A program made the translations under genes and the position numbers. Below are positions 1-13,213 of a DNA stretch of 64,000 nucleotides, in pieces (position 1 is the first letter of the stretch; each line of letters opens with the position of its first letter). The DNA lies in assembly GCF_027596085.1 (NCBI RefSeq), contig NC_072460.1, positions 15,390,826-15,454,825 of the forward strand. The letters are read 5' to 3'. The DNA comes from Anoplopoma fimbria. Its lineage: Eukaryota; Chordata; Actinopteri; Perciformes; Anoplopomatidae. The notes below the pieces were generated by a model. That model was not told the origin of the DNA. It saw nothing but the letters and a program-made list of their open reading frames with translations, and made no database searches.

Positions 1-3000
1 GGAACAAATCTTCTTATATACACTGCAAATATTGACATTCACATAATAGTTGCAGGATTGTCAGGACTATAATTATACAGTACAGCAGATTATAATGCAT
101 TATTAGTACATTTAAAATGAATTATAAATATGAACGGCAGAAAGCAGTTAACGAACATGTGGATAAACATGTTTCATTTAAGGACCCAGCAGATGCTCGC
201 AGACAGCACTAACATCTATGTTTACAGCCCAAACAATACAATCTAATCCATACTGGAGCACAGTTTAAAAAACAGAACCCAACAGATTTCAACACCTAAA
301 CAAATATTTTGGGAAATTCCTTTACCAGAAAAAGTTGAAGTTGAAGTTGTTCTTACTAAACCTAACAGGAGGGATGTTAAACAAATCCAGACAGACAAAA
401 ACCGCAAACAGTGGATTGTTGACTTTTTCTTCAGGAAGGACACTTAAATCAAACAGTTTATCACCAACATGCCGGCCAAAAATCCAAATCTCAGAAAAAT
501 ACCTTATTTCTGACCCACCTAATAGGCCAGTAACACAAATCAAATACCTAGTATATATATATATCAAAAGCACACACATGTTGGGGTTGAATAGATGAAT
601 TCTGGTAGTTTTATTTTATTTTTCAGCATTCACTAACTCCCAATAGCCTGTGATCCCATTATAGGTCCCAGCAATAAGTGAGTCTGGTTATTAGGGTTAA
701 ATTGCATATTTTTGTATATGAGCATGGAGGGGAGCAAATAGTTTATATAGAACCCATAACATGTTTCAACCCTTTTACCTGCATTAACATATCAAAGAAA
801 TCCAGCCCCAAAAGTTCAAAAGAAGTTCAAAGTTAGTTTTACAATGGCGAAAACTACAAAGTTACATAACTGCGTACAATCTCAGACAGTCCCACCACGA
901 CAGCTTACTTTGTCACCTCAACTAACAAAACAAAACTGTATACATGTATGCAGTTTTGTTTAAACATAGTGAAAACCTGCTAAAAATATGACATAGACTC
1001 CTTTCCCATTGCCTGTAGACGAGTATACCTTTCTGAGTTTTCCTTCTTGTGTTTCACGCTCAGCGCCAGAAAACACGCAGACACGCACACACACACAAAG
1101 TATCTAATAATAGCAACATCAGTTGACAGTATGAACAAACTGTCCTTGAGTTCATTGGAATAACCATTTATTTTGTTTGCTTATTTGGACATTCAACTCA
1201 GTTCAGTATTTACCTTCTTTCTTTCCTCCACGTGTCCCCCTGACAATATTATTTTAGACTCTCTGTCGGTGCAGTGTTTAGTTTCTGTAGGTGGCGCTCA
1301 CTTCTCTCTCAGATTATGCTCAATGACCATTGCATATTCTTTTTTCTAACTAACAGTTTGATTTTTACCACAGAATCTTGAGGCACCCAATATGTGTCCC
1401 AATTCAACACCTTGTACTAATTCTGTTGAGTATAAACTACTGTAGGCTACAAGATTAGCTTTGTTGTCATTATGCAATACAGGACTGCACAATGAAATGT
1501 AGCTGTAGCTCCCTCCACACTACACAGTGCACCCACGTGTAAACAAATCAGCAATGATTCTGTTAATCAGTTAATTATCTATGTTATGTTTCAGGCAACA
1601 ATTTAAACTTCTTAATGCAAGGATTTTTGTACGTAAATCTTTATTGTTCACAAGATAAAGATTATTTTTGCACCTTCTCTCATCTTAACAGCTCGTCTTA
1701 CTTTGTGTGATTGCAAAATGAAGTTATTTTGTTTTGAAGTGTTGTTTAGACTTGTAAAAATATCTTATCAGGAAACTCCTAAGGAACATTTTTCTCCACT
1801 AATACAAATAGCCAAATCCAAGCATGAAATAGTAATATTTCCTAAAAATCACTTTATTCTACATGTCTCATTTAAAGTTCCACCAAAAATAAACAATTTG
1901 CAGAACCAGAACCTGTAAAAAACAGAATTCTTCGCTACTCAGTGCAACTGGGAAGCCTTGATTGACTCGTCTGAGATAACAGTAAAGTGATTAAATCTCT
2001 GTGAAACTTTGACTGAACTGCAATCTGTTTACACTCAGAGAGGAAAAGACACGCAAGGTTGTAAACATCTAAATATTTCAATGCATGTAGTATATTGAGC
2101 CCCCCATTTCCCCCCCAATATAAGTAACACTATCAATCAATCCATCTATCCCTCATCTAAATACATAAGGGGGTGCAACAGATCACAAAACTACCGGTTG
2201 GGATCACTTCACATATGAGTCACAGATCGGATCAGCATTAAAAAAAGGGAGCAACTATAACTTTCAGAGATGCCTCTACTTTTGCATTACTTTTTTTTAT
2301 TGCGGAAAATGATTGCCAGTCGTCGATGAGCCATTTTAGCTGATAGATTTTTTTTTGATGGAATATTTAGTTTTCTCACCACCGTCCCAAAAAATAATTT
2401 CAGTTAAAACATAAAAGATTCTAAATGGCATCCTTTAACTTTGTTATTGCCAACTATTTTGGTTATAAAAACACATCATTTGAATTATTAGGAAATAAAA
2501 TATTGTATTTTTGTGATAAAAAAAAGTCTTGGCATTAGTTGCACTAATTGTAAGCTGCTAAAGTTAGTGTTATTAATTCCCTCTCTAATCTCTATTTTGT
2601 ATTGCTGTGAAAGAATCTCCCTCAAACAACTGTATTTATTCAGGTTTATTGCCAAAAACTACATTTTACAAAATTACATTTGAACACATCATCATAACGT
2701 TAAAATATTTACCTACATATCACGTACAGATCAACTACGGTCCGTTACAACACTAATATACATCCATCAGTCTAAGTAATATTCTTACGTAAGTCTCATT
2801 AAAAACGCTAAACACCTACATTTTGATAACAAATTAATATTTCCCCAAAACAGACAAAACATCAAAGTGATTTTCTAATGCATGTCAGGATTATGACATG
2901 TGGTTCATTCAAAAGACACGGCTCTAGTTAGTAATGATGGCAAATGAAAAAGCTTTTCTGTTATTTGTTCCTTTCACTTTTTTTACTCACAATGTTTATT

Positions 3001-3060
3001 CACCATACCATAAAACTGATTAAAACGTACAAACACCTGCCACCTGAGTCATCTTCTGAA
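1..3060. other. AT-rich region, no supported gene
   Basis: About 3 kb of AT-rich DNA with only short open frames lacking splice context or recognisable protein similarity. There is a short CA run near 1086-1100. Two AATAAA motifs on the minus strand, near 2637 and 2647, could mark the end of a minus-strand transcript, but no matching coding exon could be confirmed. It may be intron of the plus-strand gene whose exons appear at 4.2 and 6.3 kb. Confidence 0.4.
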
Positions 3061-3113
3061 TTTAAGCTTTGACCCGAGTCATGAGCTCCTTCTCTCTCTC
3101 GTTGACCCTGTAG
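3061..3113 (+). CDS. Possible exon of the unidentified plus-strand gene
   Basis: A strong donor (TAG|gtgagc) ends an open frame reading about FDPSHELLLSLVDPV with one base left over. That phase matches the exon at 4184, which needs one incoming base, and would give the join V-D-S-P-P-S. The left boundary is not resolved: the frame is open back to a TGA near 3016, but no good acceptor with a pyrimidine tract is visible. The same stretch can be read on the minus strand as a C-terminal frame ending VNEREKELMTRVKA-stop. Treat it as tentative. Confidence 0.25.
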
Positions 3114-4183
3114 GTGAGCAACTCTGCACATCTGACACACCATGACCAGCGTGAACTCTCCAGCCTGTCTGCTCGCCCGAAACCACTTCTTCAAAAGTAT
3201 GCCCACACAGGCACACACACAAACACACAGATTCAATTTTGTTTTTAAAGCCGGAGGTGAGCACGTGTTTCCTTCATGCAGGGTAAAGGTAGCAACAAAG
3301 ATCACACGTGTTTTTTTTAGGAAAACACCACTGCCTTCTGAACCCATTTTAACCTTTGACCCTGCCGGCTGAACTCTGCGTGCTTCCAGGAAATAACACC
3401 CTGTTTACTTTAACTGGGATGCTATCTGGTTGAGTACTTAAAACACACTTTCAGCTGTACAACTAAGTGTGACCTGAGCAGAAAGTAAAATTCACTTGTT
3501 CAAGCCCATGAAATGTATGACAGTGATAGTGATCTTATTGTTCATTTTGAAGAACTTATGACGGGAGATTTAGCTTTAATTCACAATTTATTGACTAAAC
3601 AAAACAAAAAAATAGGTGTAAAAAAAAAAAAGACAAAATAAATATAATGATAATTATCATTAGTTGTTGCAGTATTTTTTTTATAAAATCATTATTTATT
3701 TAAACCATAATTGCAAAAAAAGCTATTTGAAGACGTCACAATAGGATCTAGGACATATCTTTAACTATTTTATGGATAAAGTCCTAACAGGACTGTTTAT
3801 ATATTTCAATACTGTCAGCAAAAGAAGATAATATTAATATTTTGCCTCCATTGTATATGGTGTGGAGGCAGAAATGGATTTCATGTCTGGCTTTGTGTCA
3901 TGCTACATGTAACTCTCCCTCCCTGCACGCTCAGTTTGAACTTATAGTAGAGGGGGAAAAAACAAAGAAACAAAAATCCAAGAGTAGGAAAGTAAATTGA
4001 TGCTGACAGATTCATGTGCAGATGTTTAATGTTTAAGTATGATAGGATTAACTTATATCTTCACAGGAGGTTTAGTTACTGACAGCATACATGCGATTAA
4101 TACTACATTCAAAGAAAAATGTATCAGATAGACTAATAACAGTGTATAAGCTGTATTAAGTGTATTGTCTCTCTCTTTCTCAG

Positions 4184-4303
4184 ACTCGCCCCCCAGCCCG
4201 GAGCAGATGAAGCCTGTTGATGAAGTGTTCAGCTGTAAGAACGACTCCATCAGACACAATCAGAGAGAGTTCACCCTCTGGGTCACCCTGGCAACGCCTC
4301 CTG
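4184..4303 (+). CDS. Internal exon, unidentified protein
   Basis: A 120-nt exon flanked by a strong acceptor (ctctctctttctcag|) and a donor (CCTCCTG|gtaaaa). It is open in one frame, phase 1 at both ends, and reads D-SPPSPEQMKPVDEVF, then SCKNDSIRHNQREFTLWV, then TLATPPG. Composition is coding-like and richer in GC than the flanks. The family is not recognised: there is a Pro-rich start, one Cys and a short hydrophobic stretch. It joins in frame to the exon at 6263. The rest of the gene would lie upstream, possibly beyond the left edge. Confidence 0.5.
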
Positions 4304-6262
4304 GTAAAAACTCTATACACCGACATAGTACATTTAGTACACTTTTTTTTAAGGAAGGCATTCTAACTGCAGGGATTTGCTGCCAGTCAGCCACAAAAAC
4401 ATTACTTAGGTCAGGCACTGATGTTGGGCGATCAGGTCTGGCTCCCAGTTGTTTTTCCAGTTCATCCCAAAGGTAACCATTTATTTTAAGGAGCTGGCTT
4501 TGTGCACGAGTTTATGGTCACAAGTTAGAAGCACACTATTTTCTAAAATCTCATTGTATGTTGCAGAATAAAGATTTCACTTGAAATTCAGAATATTAAC
4601 AGAATATTAGTGAGGTTTGAAGCGTATCAATGCTTTGCTGTCACAAAGCAAAATAAATATGATATTAGTAGTCAAGCTTTGATGAAATGATACACTAGAA
4701 ATTTTAAATGATTCACGTTTCCCCTTTTGGAAATTCACTTAAAATGTACGCAACATTTAGATGAAAACAAGATGAAAGAAAAAAGGTTAATTTATTATCA
4801 GTTTGGAGGGTGTTCCATTCCAAATGGGCACTGCCAATTGAAGGACCCCAGAAGTTTTGCTTGCAGCGTTGTTGAGAAATGCGGTATGGCTGCTTGGAAC
4901 CTGTGGCTCTTGAGATATGCAAAGATCAGTCATACATGTATACATACACATACCCAAAGAGATTTTTTCCTTTATAGTTAGATGATGCTGCTGCAGCGTT
5001 CAAGATATTAGACATTTTTTCTAATGTAATCCATGCGATGAGCATTTGAGCAAACTTTGAGGGCCAGCTATATAAAAACTGTATGGAACATCAACAATCT
5101 GAAAAAATATATATTTTTCAGCTTGTTCCAGAGATGTTCTGGACCAAATTTGGGGGTAATGCTCCCAAGCGAAAAAAAATAATTTTCACACAATTGAAAA
5201 TGTCAGAAAATTGATCTAGTTGCAAATAGGCTTGGCTTATGTGGACAAAATCCAGAATCCAGAATTTAAAAAAAATTATTTTGTTTTTGAGACTTAAGGT
5301 TCTAAAGTTACTTGTTATATTGCTACTGACTTCCACACTGCACACCCTTGGGATCCACCGTGCTATATGTAAAAAGACATGACTTTACACTCAGTAAGTA
5401 GGTCGATATGCAGTAAATCCAAATACATTCACGCATGCAGTCTATTTCCAACTGTTTTCAATATATTTGTTATTTGTTTTATTCAGTTTATGTTGAATTC
5501 ACTTTTATTTATTTTTATTCAATACTCCACAATGTGGCAGTCTGTCTCTCAATACCTTCAGACCTCCATACACAGTCTGTAGCTCTCAGTGCCAAGCTCT
5601 TTCTCTTTTACTGAAGACATAAATCTATCAAAAAGCAGCCACAAATAGTACTTTTCCTCTCTAAAAAGAGATTCCTAAAACGACTGGGGAATGTAGTTTT
5701 CGGCAAATGTGAGAGATCAAGAATGTATTTGTCAGCTGGGGATGACTATACTTATTTAGTTGCTTGCTCTAGGGTTTATTTATAGCAGCAGGACATTGCA
5801 TGTGGGATTCACTCAAAATAAACTACAGTGATCGATGTCAGCGGTATCAGTCTCAAAAATAACCGCAGACCCGAAAGCAGATCAGATGTTTAGAACGAGA
5901 AGGAGGGCAGGGAGTTGAGAATGTGAGAATGAGAAGTGTCGCAGACTGAGGTAGAGAATCTGATATTTCCCCAGTTTGCAATGACGAGGGCACCCAGTGA
6001 CTGTGAAGTACTGCAGCGTTAAGAGGACAAAGCTGCTCAGCTTTTAAAATGAACCTCAACTAGTGTAAAACAGAACGGTAGAATCCAACATAATACTTTT
6101 ATAAACACAATAAATGGGATTTTTTTTTGCACGTTTAGCATATAAATAACACTCAAGGAAGTGCCAACAAGCTGATGTATCTTATACAGGTGGATTCACT
6201 TACAATAAGATTTTCCGAAATTGTTTTGTGATTCAACTCTTTGCGTTTCTGTCTTGTTCCAG

Positions 6263-6378
6263 GATTCTCAGGTGGCACTGGCCCCAAAGGATTATGGGTA
6301 AACATTGTCCTGGACACTTCTTCTCTTCATTTCTCCACCTCCAAACCAACCAACCCTGCTGACCGTGGCGTCAAGTAG
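6263..6378 (+). CDS. Probable terminal exon, unidentified protein
   Basis: It follows the acceptor gtcttgttccag| and takes one base from the 4184-4303 exon. It then reads GFSGGTGPKGLWVNIV, LDTSSLHFSTSKPTNPAD and RGVK before TAG at 6376-6378. The beginning is Gly-rich. A potential donor (TTATGG|gtaaac, about 6297) means the exon could instead end there and continue into an unseen exon. No family was recognised. A polyadenylation motif (AATAAA) lies about 960 bases downstream, near 7335. Confidence 0.4.
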
Positions 6379-7739
6379 AAGGAAACAAGTGCACCTCATT
6401 GTTCATAGACTGAAAGGAAGTTAAAAGAGCAGGTCCCCTTAACGTCCCAGTTTCTGAGGCCTCTTGGCTGCTCCAGATTTGACAGCCTGAGTCAAACAGA
6501 CAAGCTCAAACATAGTGGACGAGTTCCAAGTGAAAAGGCACTTCAATTTGACATTTACTACCAAAGCCTGCAGATGCAGTCAACACTAATGAAATTTGAG
6601 GCCTCCAGTGGAGTCAAAAGTTTATATTGTCACAAAGTTGGATTTGGGAAAAGACAAGTTAATGCAGCTCTACAATGGAGCAAAGTGGTTAAAATGGTAA
6701 GCAACGTAAATGTAATGTGGAAACTGGTCCTTAAACTGAGCCTCACAAAGCGATCATTTCAGTGGACCAGCACTTTGAAACAGTTTGTGTTTTGTAAGGT
6801 TGTTTGCAGCGGTTCATTTTAACTCCATTCTATACATAAATGAACTGAAGATAATGAAATGTATGGTATGATTCCCTGCACCAATTTACAGACGTGTATT
6901 TAAATTTGGCTTTAGGTGGTGTTGTTGTTTTTTTATTTGGAAGAAGGAAGCCGGCTGCTCATCAGCTGTTGTCACTGATAACAGTGACAGGAAATATTTC
7001 ATCATGTACAGCTGCACCAATAGAATTTTTTTCAGAACTGATTAAGTTATGTAAACACAGCAAATAACTATTTGTATTCCAAACATATATAGTGGAGTAA
7101 TGTCTACCTGAGCGGTGAATGAAGTCACACTCCCTATGTTTCTGTTTTAATCTAAGTTTCTCAACAAATTCAACCTTGCTCCAGAAAAAAAATATGTTGA
7201 TTTCTTGCTGAACAACATGCGCTACAATCCTCAGGCAAAAAAAGTTACAAAATGAAGCAGAAGTGGAGCCAAATTCTGTTAATTAATTAACTCTGTAAGA
7301 TTATTATGCTGGTTTGCCTTCCAGGGTCTTGCAAATAAAATATGTAATCAGCAGAGTGTCAATACAAGAGGCTCAAACTGAGTTAAACAGACATAATTAA
7401 GTTGCTGCAGGTGTTATTGTCTTTGATAATCACTATTAGCGAGACTTTCCACATACAAGTAGTAATATGATTAATATTACAAATATTGATTATAGCCGCT
7501 ATAGGATCAGAATTTTTTCCTTTAACAACTAAAATGTCCTTAAATATCAAATCCACATCAGACTTCAACCACCAAATTCTCACATTCTCGTCCTGTATTC
7601 AGGAAACTGTGGGAAAACTGGATCTTTTCTCTGTTTTGTATGATTGGTATTTGAATGTGTTTGGTTTTGCATTGTTGGTTGGAAACAACTCCTAATTACA
7701 CGACCTTGTTCTGACTAAAATAAATAACAAGGCTATAAA

Positions 7740-7998
7740 TAACAAGGCTATCTAGAGGGGCCCTCTGAGAGCACAAATGTCTGGTAAAGGCCGTTTCCCT
7801 AATGAAAAATGAAGCTTGTATCCACCCTGTGAGTCTGATCCACTCCAAAACTCAGTGAGTTCCTTCTTGGCCCATGCTTTAACCATTACATTAAGATTCA
7901 TGAAAATCTGGCCAGTAGTTTTTTCCCTAATCCTGACAAAAAGACAAACAAACCAACAAACCAAAAACATAACTTCCTTATAGGCGGAGGTAATTAAT
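7740..7998. repeat. Interspersed repeat fragment of fish type
   Basis: The block ending in a cttccttataggcggaggta motif, with many caaac units before it, resembles a repeat dispersed through fish genomes. The class is unknown. The ends were not defined because terminal repeats or target-site duplications could not be seen clearly. Confidence 0.35.
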
Positions 7999-9979
7999 CA
8001 ATATTTTTAATACCATCATGATACAGGTTTCAACCATTGCCCAACTACAACCACTGAGTCAAAGGGACAACAGATGTTGTGATACAGAGAAACAGAGGGA
8101 GGGGAGTCTGACAGAGTGACTAAGATCCAGTCAAAGAAGAGATGAAATCGCCTCCTTCCCTTCCACTTTCCGATGACCCTCCAAGCACCCGGTGACCCAG
8201 AAAAACTGCAGCGTGGGAGGACGAGCGGCCGCTCTGATCAAATGAGCCACAGAACAAACCCTCAACCTTTCAACACTGTCATGCAGAGGGGCCACTTTGC
8301 AGTATTGTTTGTCTTTCCTCTGTTTCATAGAGACAACAGAGGCTGAAGGGGTGAATAGAGGACAGCGGTGCTTACACAAATCCATTTCACAGTCAAATGG
8401 GAAAATCCATGCGTCAGGATTTGTGCTGCACTACAGTCATCAGGGAGATTTTTTGCCGCATGTCAGGATAATTTGTCTAAGTCAAAAGATAAAGCGAGTT
8501 TGTGGATTTGTAATTTTGGGAAACGGAATAGGCTTAAGTTAGTTGGCCTTTTCTTTCTACATCGTCATCAGCCTAACTGTGTGCATGGAGCTGGTGGGCT
8601 TCTATGTGATGACCACTCCTTGTAAGATTTGAATATACATTTGGTTCAGAAACTTGTTGACCATAAGACTTGCTGTTTTATTGCAGTTACATCAGCCAAT
8701 GATTAAAAAAGGAAAGCTGTGCGGAGTGTGTTGTATAGAAGGGTATATCAATTCAATTGAATTCAGCTTTAATTACACCTGTAAATAAAATGACCATTGC
8801 CGTTGTAAAGGCAAGCAGCAGTTAAACACCCAAGTTAGCCGTAAACAGAAAAGCATCTTTTATCAGAAAGGCTATACTTTTAAAAACTGATTGTGGAATT
8901 GGTAATAAATACATTACTTGTTTTACAGCAATGCAGCCAGAGTATGTGGGTCTAAAAAGTTAATTATATAGTATAGTGAAATATGAAATAGGGGTGTAAA
9001 TCACAAGTTTACTTCACGGTACAATAGTATACTGATTGTTTGGACAACGATAAAATATATGCTGATATCACAAATTCTGTTACAATCCAATTCTGATTAG
9101 ATCCCTTCAGGGTCAATGCCCATTTAACACAGGCAGCTACATTTTAAATATAAACTCACAAAAAGCACTAACGTATGATATGACCATTTTATAACTGGGC
9201 TCTGTAAGAAAGAGTTGTGCTTGGACGGAAATGGTAACAGACTTTCCATGGGATTTTCAAAATAAAGGCGTATCTTAATGATGAAATGTATCAATGTTTT
9301 CACTAAGGTTATGAGCGCCTAGCCCTTTTACCACTGGATAGTTGGCATTTCCACTGGTCTCCCAGATGAGTTGGGTTCTAAAGTTAACGTTTCTTTCCTC
9401 TCTTCAAGAGAGTAACTTCTAACCTTAAGGAAGTTCCTCCAGATGTAAACAGTTTTTGAAATTAAATTTAATGTCAAGGCTAACTTTTAAAGTGTGATAA
9501 ATGTTTCAAAGCAAAGTCACAAAATGTTGCCATTCCAAATTTTATTGAAACTTCAGAAGCAAAAAAAGAGAAAAAAAAAAAAAGGTTGAAACAGTCTGAC
9601 AGGGGGAGTTTAGCCTAGTTTGGTGAAGGAATGTTTTTCTTATCCTGAGGGACGGCTGGACTCCATATTTTCCAGATGTAGTGGGTGTTTAGACACTGAG
9701 CAAACAGTTACACAACTCCATGCTCTGGGTTCAGCAGCAGCTTGAGGACGTGAAGTGCTGCTTTTGGTGTTTACTCTGTTCCTGGAATAGCCCTGTACAA
9801 TACAAGTGAACCGTTGCTGGCAAACATTGACTCCTTCACATCCTGGTCCTTATTTGGCTATTTCAACCAACCGTTATGGACATGTCACGTGTTTAAATAA
9901 CGTATAAACAGAGTTAAAATCATGTTCTTAAAACTTCATATGAAGCTGTATTTGTTCAAACTAAACTTCTATTGTAGCA

Positions 9980-10004
9980 TTTTTTTTTTTTTTTTTTTTT
10001 TTTT
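9980..10004. repeat. Poly(T) tract, 25 bp
   Basis: Uninterrupted T run just beyond the inferred 3' end of ppdpf. It may be the A-tail of an old retroposon inserted on the minus strand. Confidence 0.8.
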
Positions 10005-10116
10005 AAACCCTTCTTCTTAAGTTGTTGTATGTTGAAGGCACATTTCTGCTCTAAATGTTGTGTGAGAAGAACAAAGACGTCAACCAGACACAGAACATTA
10101 GGCTGCAAGAGTCTAC

Positions 10117-10122
10117 TTTATT
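10117..10122 (-). terminator. ppdpf: Polyadenylation signal of ppdpf
   Basis: AATAAA on the minus strand, about 400 bases downstream of the ppdpf stop codon. It implies a 3' UTR ending near 10095-10105. Confidence 0.6.
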
Positions 10123-10515
10123 GCATTTGCAATCACAGTGGGACAAAAGTGAAAAATGTTTAACAAAGGCATGTTGATGTGTGTGCGCACCACAGTGTCT
10201 TTGCAACACAGTATTACAAACACAGTACAAATGTTAAAAAACAAACACAGGAGCTTATCAGTTGCATCTTAATCTGTTTTTTTTTGTATTTATTTTAAAT
10301 TCTTTTTTTTCTTGGTTGTTAATAAAATAACACAAGATTACAGGAACAAAAACAAGTAAGGCAGCCCTATAACTACAACAAATAATATAAAAAAAAAAAA
10401 AAAGAAAAAAAAGACTAATAAGGTTGTAAACGGGACACCCTCCCGTCACCTAGCGTTGGTCGTTGGTTCTACCTCCCCTCCGAGGTGCGGCGTGGATCAG
10501 AGTGAGACTGCAGGA

Positions 10516-10624
10516 TCAGGAGGGGCTTCCTGCATCACTGCTCTCACTCACCTGGCGTTGCATCACCATCTCCCTGGCAACGCAGGTGATCTGACCATTC
10601 GTCACTGCACCTTGGACCCCCGCC
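10516..10624 (-). CDS. ppdpf: ppdpf coding exon 4 (terminal)
   Basis: Follows ctctctcag|. Encodes K-AGVQGAVTNGQITCVAR, EMVMQRQVSESSDAGSPS and TGA. The spacing of ITC and SESSDAG agrees with teleost family members. Confidence 0.88.
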
Positions 10625-13213
10625 CTGAGAGAGACAGATTATGTGAAGATATTCTTGATACTGTATAATAGAAAGAGTGTGACAAACCGGTTAAGACTGC
10701 GAGTTTAAACAGGGACAAGTAATAGCTTGCAGACATCTCACCACCAAACCAGGACAGACTGAATAATCCACATTGTGGATCATAATGACAAATACCAGTT
10801 CAGCCAGTTTGCATGAAGTTAAACCTGTTTAAGTTTGTAAATAAGGATTACGACTTCTGCTTACTTCTGCTGTGCCTCCTCAGTCAGTGGGGTCATCCCT
10901 GGCTGCTTCCCAAAGAAGAAACTGGACCACCAATGTCCAGAGTCCTGCTTGGGGAGTCCTGTAGAGGCAGATAATGAAGACATGGGTTTATACAGGTAAC
11001 AGAGCACCTAATGTCCATTTAATTCATTTTTCTATCTGTGGCGTTTGTGTAATTTTGTGTATTAATTTGGCATTTATAACACCCCAGGACAGAGTGAATG
11101 ACAGTTTAAACATGGATCTCTGAAGCACACCAGCAGTACCATGACAGCGACCCAATGTGAGTGTTCAGAGTATGCGTGTTTGAGTTGAGTTTGTGTTTCA
11201 TCGGCTACACTCCAAGGGAGACGTGACTCAGGTTTCCCCTCTCAGGACTCTGCCTCATGTTTGGCTTTGTGACAAACTGACTGTATGCAAATGCAGCTGG
11301 TACTCAAGGTGTCACTCACAGGGACATTTTCTGTAACTTCTAGGTCAAGCCAATTCTCAAAGTGGGGACAGCGACAGAGGTATCGTCTTTGTATTCTCCT
11401 ACATTTCATTGAACTCAATTTTTTTTTTTTTTTTTTTTTTTTTTAATTATGTTGAAAAGGAAATTAATCATTGCTTACTTGGTTATAACACCAAGCCATC
11501 AATGTTAACCCTGTAATCAAGTACTACAATGTAATACTATACAGTCTAACAGACACTTTTCCTATGTTTTTTTCATTTGTTTGTTGGTGTAAATAATGCC
11601 ATCATTTTACCATTATAGTAATGATTTTAAAGCTATTAAAAATATACCTCACCAATGCCACTTCATTTATTTCTTTGTAATGTTCAATCAAATTTAATCT
11701 TGAAAGACTAACCAAAAAATAAATAAAAAAAGAAATAAAAATTGTGCAATGCATTCCATTGTCTTAACACACACACAATTCCCCTTTCACCTACATTCAT
11801 TTCCAACACTGTGGCGTGCATTTGTGTGTAGCTGTGTGAAAATATCAGCGCCCTGACACCATTAAAAGAGCTGACCCAGCAGTTTAAACAGGCATGCACA
11901 AACCAACCCTGAGCCAGCACCATCTGTCGGCCCAAACGGTTTATACAGTAAAGCTGCACTGACACGCTGATCCAGGATTACTGGTGAAGTCATTTGATTT
12001 TAACTGGACCTTTGGGTTATATTGGTGTATCGGGGGCTGAATGCACTTGTGCCAAGGCTGGGATGATTTTTCTGTTAATACTGACATCATAATTCAAACC
12101 GGAAGACATAATGAGAGTAAAGAAATCCCTTAATCTTGGGAAAAATGAAATTACAAGACTGACAAACACTTTCCTGCTGGATAAAAAAAAAAAAAAAAAA
12201 AAAAAAAAAGGTGAATCAGACTGGAGCGAGTTGTTTTCCAGGATGACTCAACCATAGTAGCTCACAGCTGACTCAGCCACAGTGTGGATTGAGTAATTTC
12301 ACCATGTTTTGAAATACCGGTAGATGTATCTTCTCTTGACTGATCACACGGTTCTCTAAAAAACCCCACCATTTAAATTACTCCTTTTTTCCCCCCCCAG
12401 AGTACACGTGAGCTGTCTTGCGTCATTTCCTGACTCAATAACTGTAAACTGGGTTGTAACTTCATATGGGGGCTTTTCCACACTGACAGATTTTATTGTG
12501 AAGGGAACCGGTGAATATTTTAGGTGTTTTTTGGCATAAAGACTTGAATGTTCTGGGGGTTTTTTTCTGTTTAATGGATACAAACACACACCTGGATGGT
12601 GAGGGATGACCTCTCCACTGTACTCCGAACTGCCACAAGAGCTGCTACTGGATGTAGAGCCGATGCGCCCTGCAGGAGGAGGGAATCAGCAGAAAGACAG
12701 TTGAGCAAGTGGTTGGTTAAGTCACAGTCAACCAAACTGAAAAGGTGAAAGGCAACAAGTAAAGATGTGAAGGTTAATAAGACCGTTATGCAATACCTAG
12801 ATTAAAACTCAGTAGTACTCGATAAATGATTTAATCTTGAGATTAAAGAGTCTTCTTTTAAAAAGCGCGTACAAACAAGGAATAGGTTACTAATGCTAAA
12901 AGTCTTAAACAAATGATTCAGCCTGAGACACAAATGTTTCAACATGCGCCCAGCCCATACTATTCATCTTTTACTCATAGAAAAAACCTACGGTGACTCG
13001 TTATATCAAAAATGTTAAGCAATTTAATTATGGCTCATCTAGTGGGAGTATAGTGAAAATCCAACGGCAGTGTAATAGTAAATCACCAAAAGGGGCAAGA
13101 AGTCAGTTTGGCCCTGTGCACTGGTGTGACAAGGGGATAAAAAAGGATAGAGACTCACTTCGGTAGTAATCAGTGGTCGCCACGAGAGAACCGCCTGCTG
13201 GAATGGCTGCCAT
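10516..13213 (-). CDS. ppdpf: Pancreatic progenitor cell differentiation and proliferation factor
   Basis: Small vertebrate protein known from zebrafish (exdpf) as a factor in exocrine pancreas growth; its biochemical activity is not established. Four coding exons (13159-13213, 12592-12669, 10865-10958, 10516-10624) join in frame to 111 codons, close to the human 114. The start MAAIPAGGSLVATTDYYRRR and the central GHWWSSFFFGK motif match the family closely. A Ser-rich stretch (IGSTSSSSSCGSSEYSGE) lies between them, and the tail has the conserved ITC and SESSDAG elements. The ATG is the first in its exon and follows a 41-base untranslated lead after the acceptor at 13254. An upstream non-coding first exon near 14.8 kb is inferred from the TATA box. 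Teleosts carry paralogues (a/b); which one this is cannot be told here. Confidence 0.93.
10865..10958 (-). CDS. ppdpf: ppdpf coding exon 3
   Basis: 94 nt between ctctacag| and CAGAA|gtaagc. Encodes GLPKQDSGHWWSSFFFGK then QPGMTPLTEEAQQ. The GHWW-SFFFGK block is the hallmark of the family. Reading through the donor would give an immediate TAA, so splicing decides the C-terminus. Confidence 0.93.
11419..11444. repeat. Poly(T) tract in a ppdpf intron
   Basis: T run of about 26 bp between ppdpf coding exons 2 and 3. Confidence 0.8.
12183..12209. repeat. Poly(A) tract in a ppdpf intron
   Basis: Uninterrupted A run of 27 bp on the plus strand, between ppdpf coding exons 2 and 3. Confidence 0.85.
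12592..12669 (-). CDS. ppdpf: ppdpf coding exon 2
   Basis: 78 nt between tcctgcag| and CCAG|gtgtgt. Encodes RRIGSTSSSSSCGSSEYS then GEVIPHHP, and ends with one base in phase for the next exon. A poly-Ser core is typical of the family. Confidence 0.93.
13159..13213 (-). CDS. ppdpf: ppdpf coding exon 1
   Basis: Encodes MAAIPAGGSLVATTDYYR plus one base. The exon itself begins at 13254 after a ctctccag acceptor. The donor is CGAA|gtgagt. Confidence 0.93.

Larger units (their letters stand above)
6379..10095. other. Intergenic region, tail-to-tail genes
   Basis: Non-coding DNA between the end of the plus-strand gene and the 3' end of ppdpf. It contains a repeat-like block near 7740-7998 and a poly(T) run at 9980-10004. 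A minus-strand frame at 8131-8385 is open but has no splice context or similarity. Confidence 0.5.

Noticed and set aside
3000..3372. Frames of 61-115 codons on both strands near 3.1 kb
   Set aside because: They overlap in several frames with no complete set of splice sites; only the short phase-matching exon end at 3113 was kept, as tentative.
8131..8385. Minus-strand 84-codon frame
   Set aside because: Open but without splice sites, family similarity or a plausible promoter.
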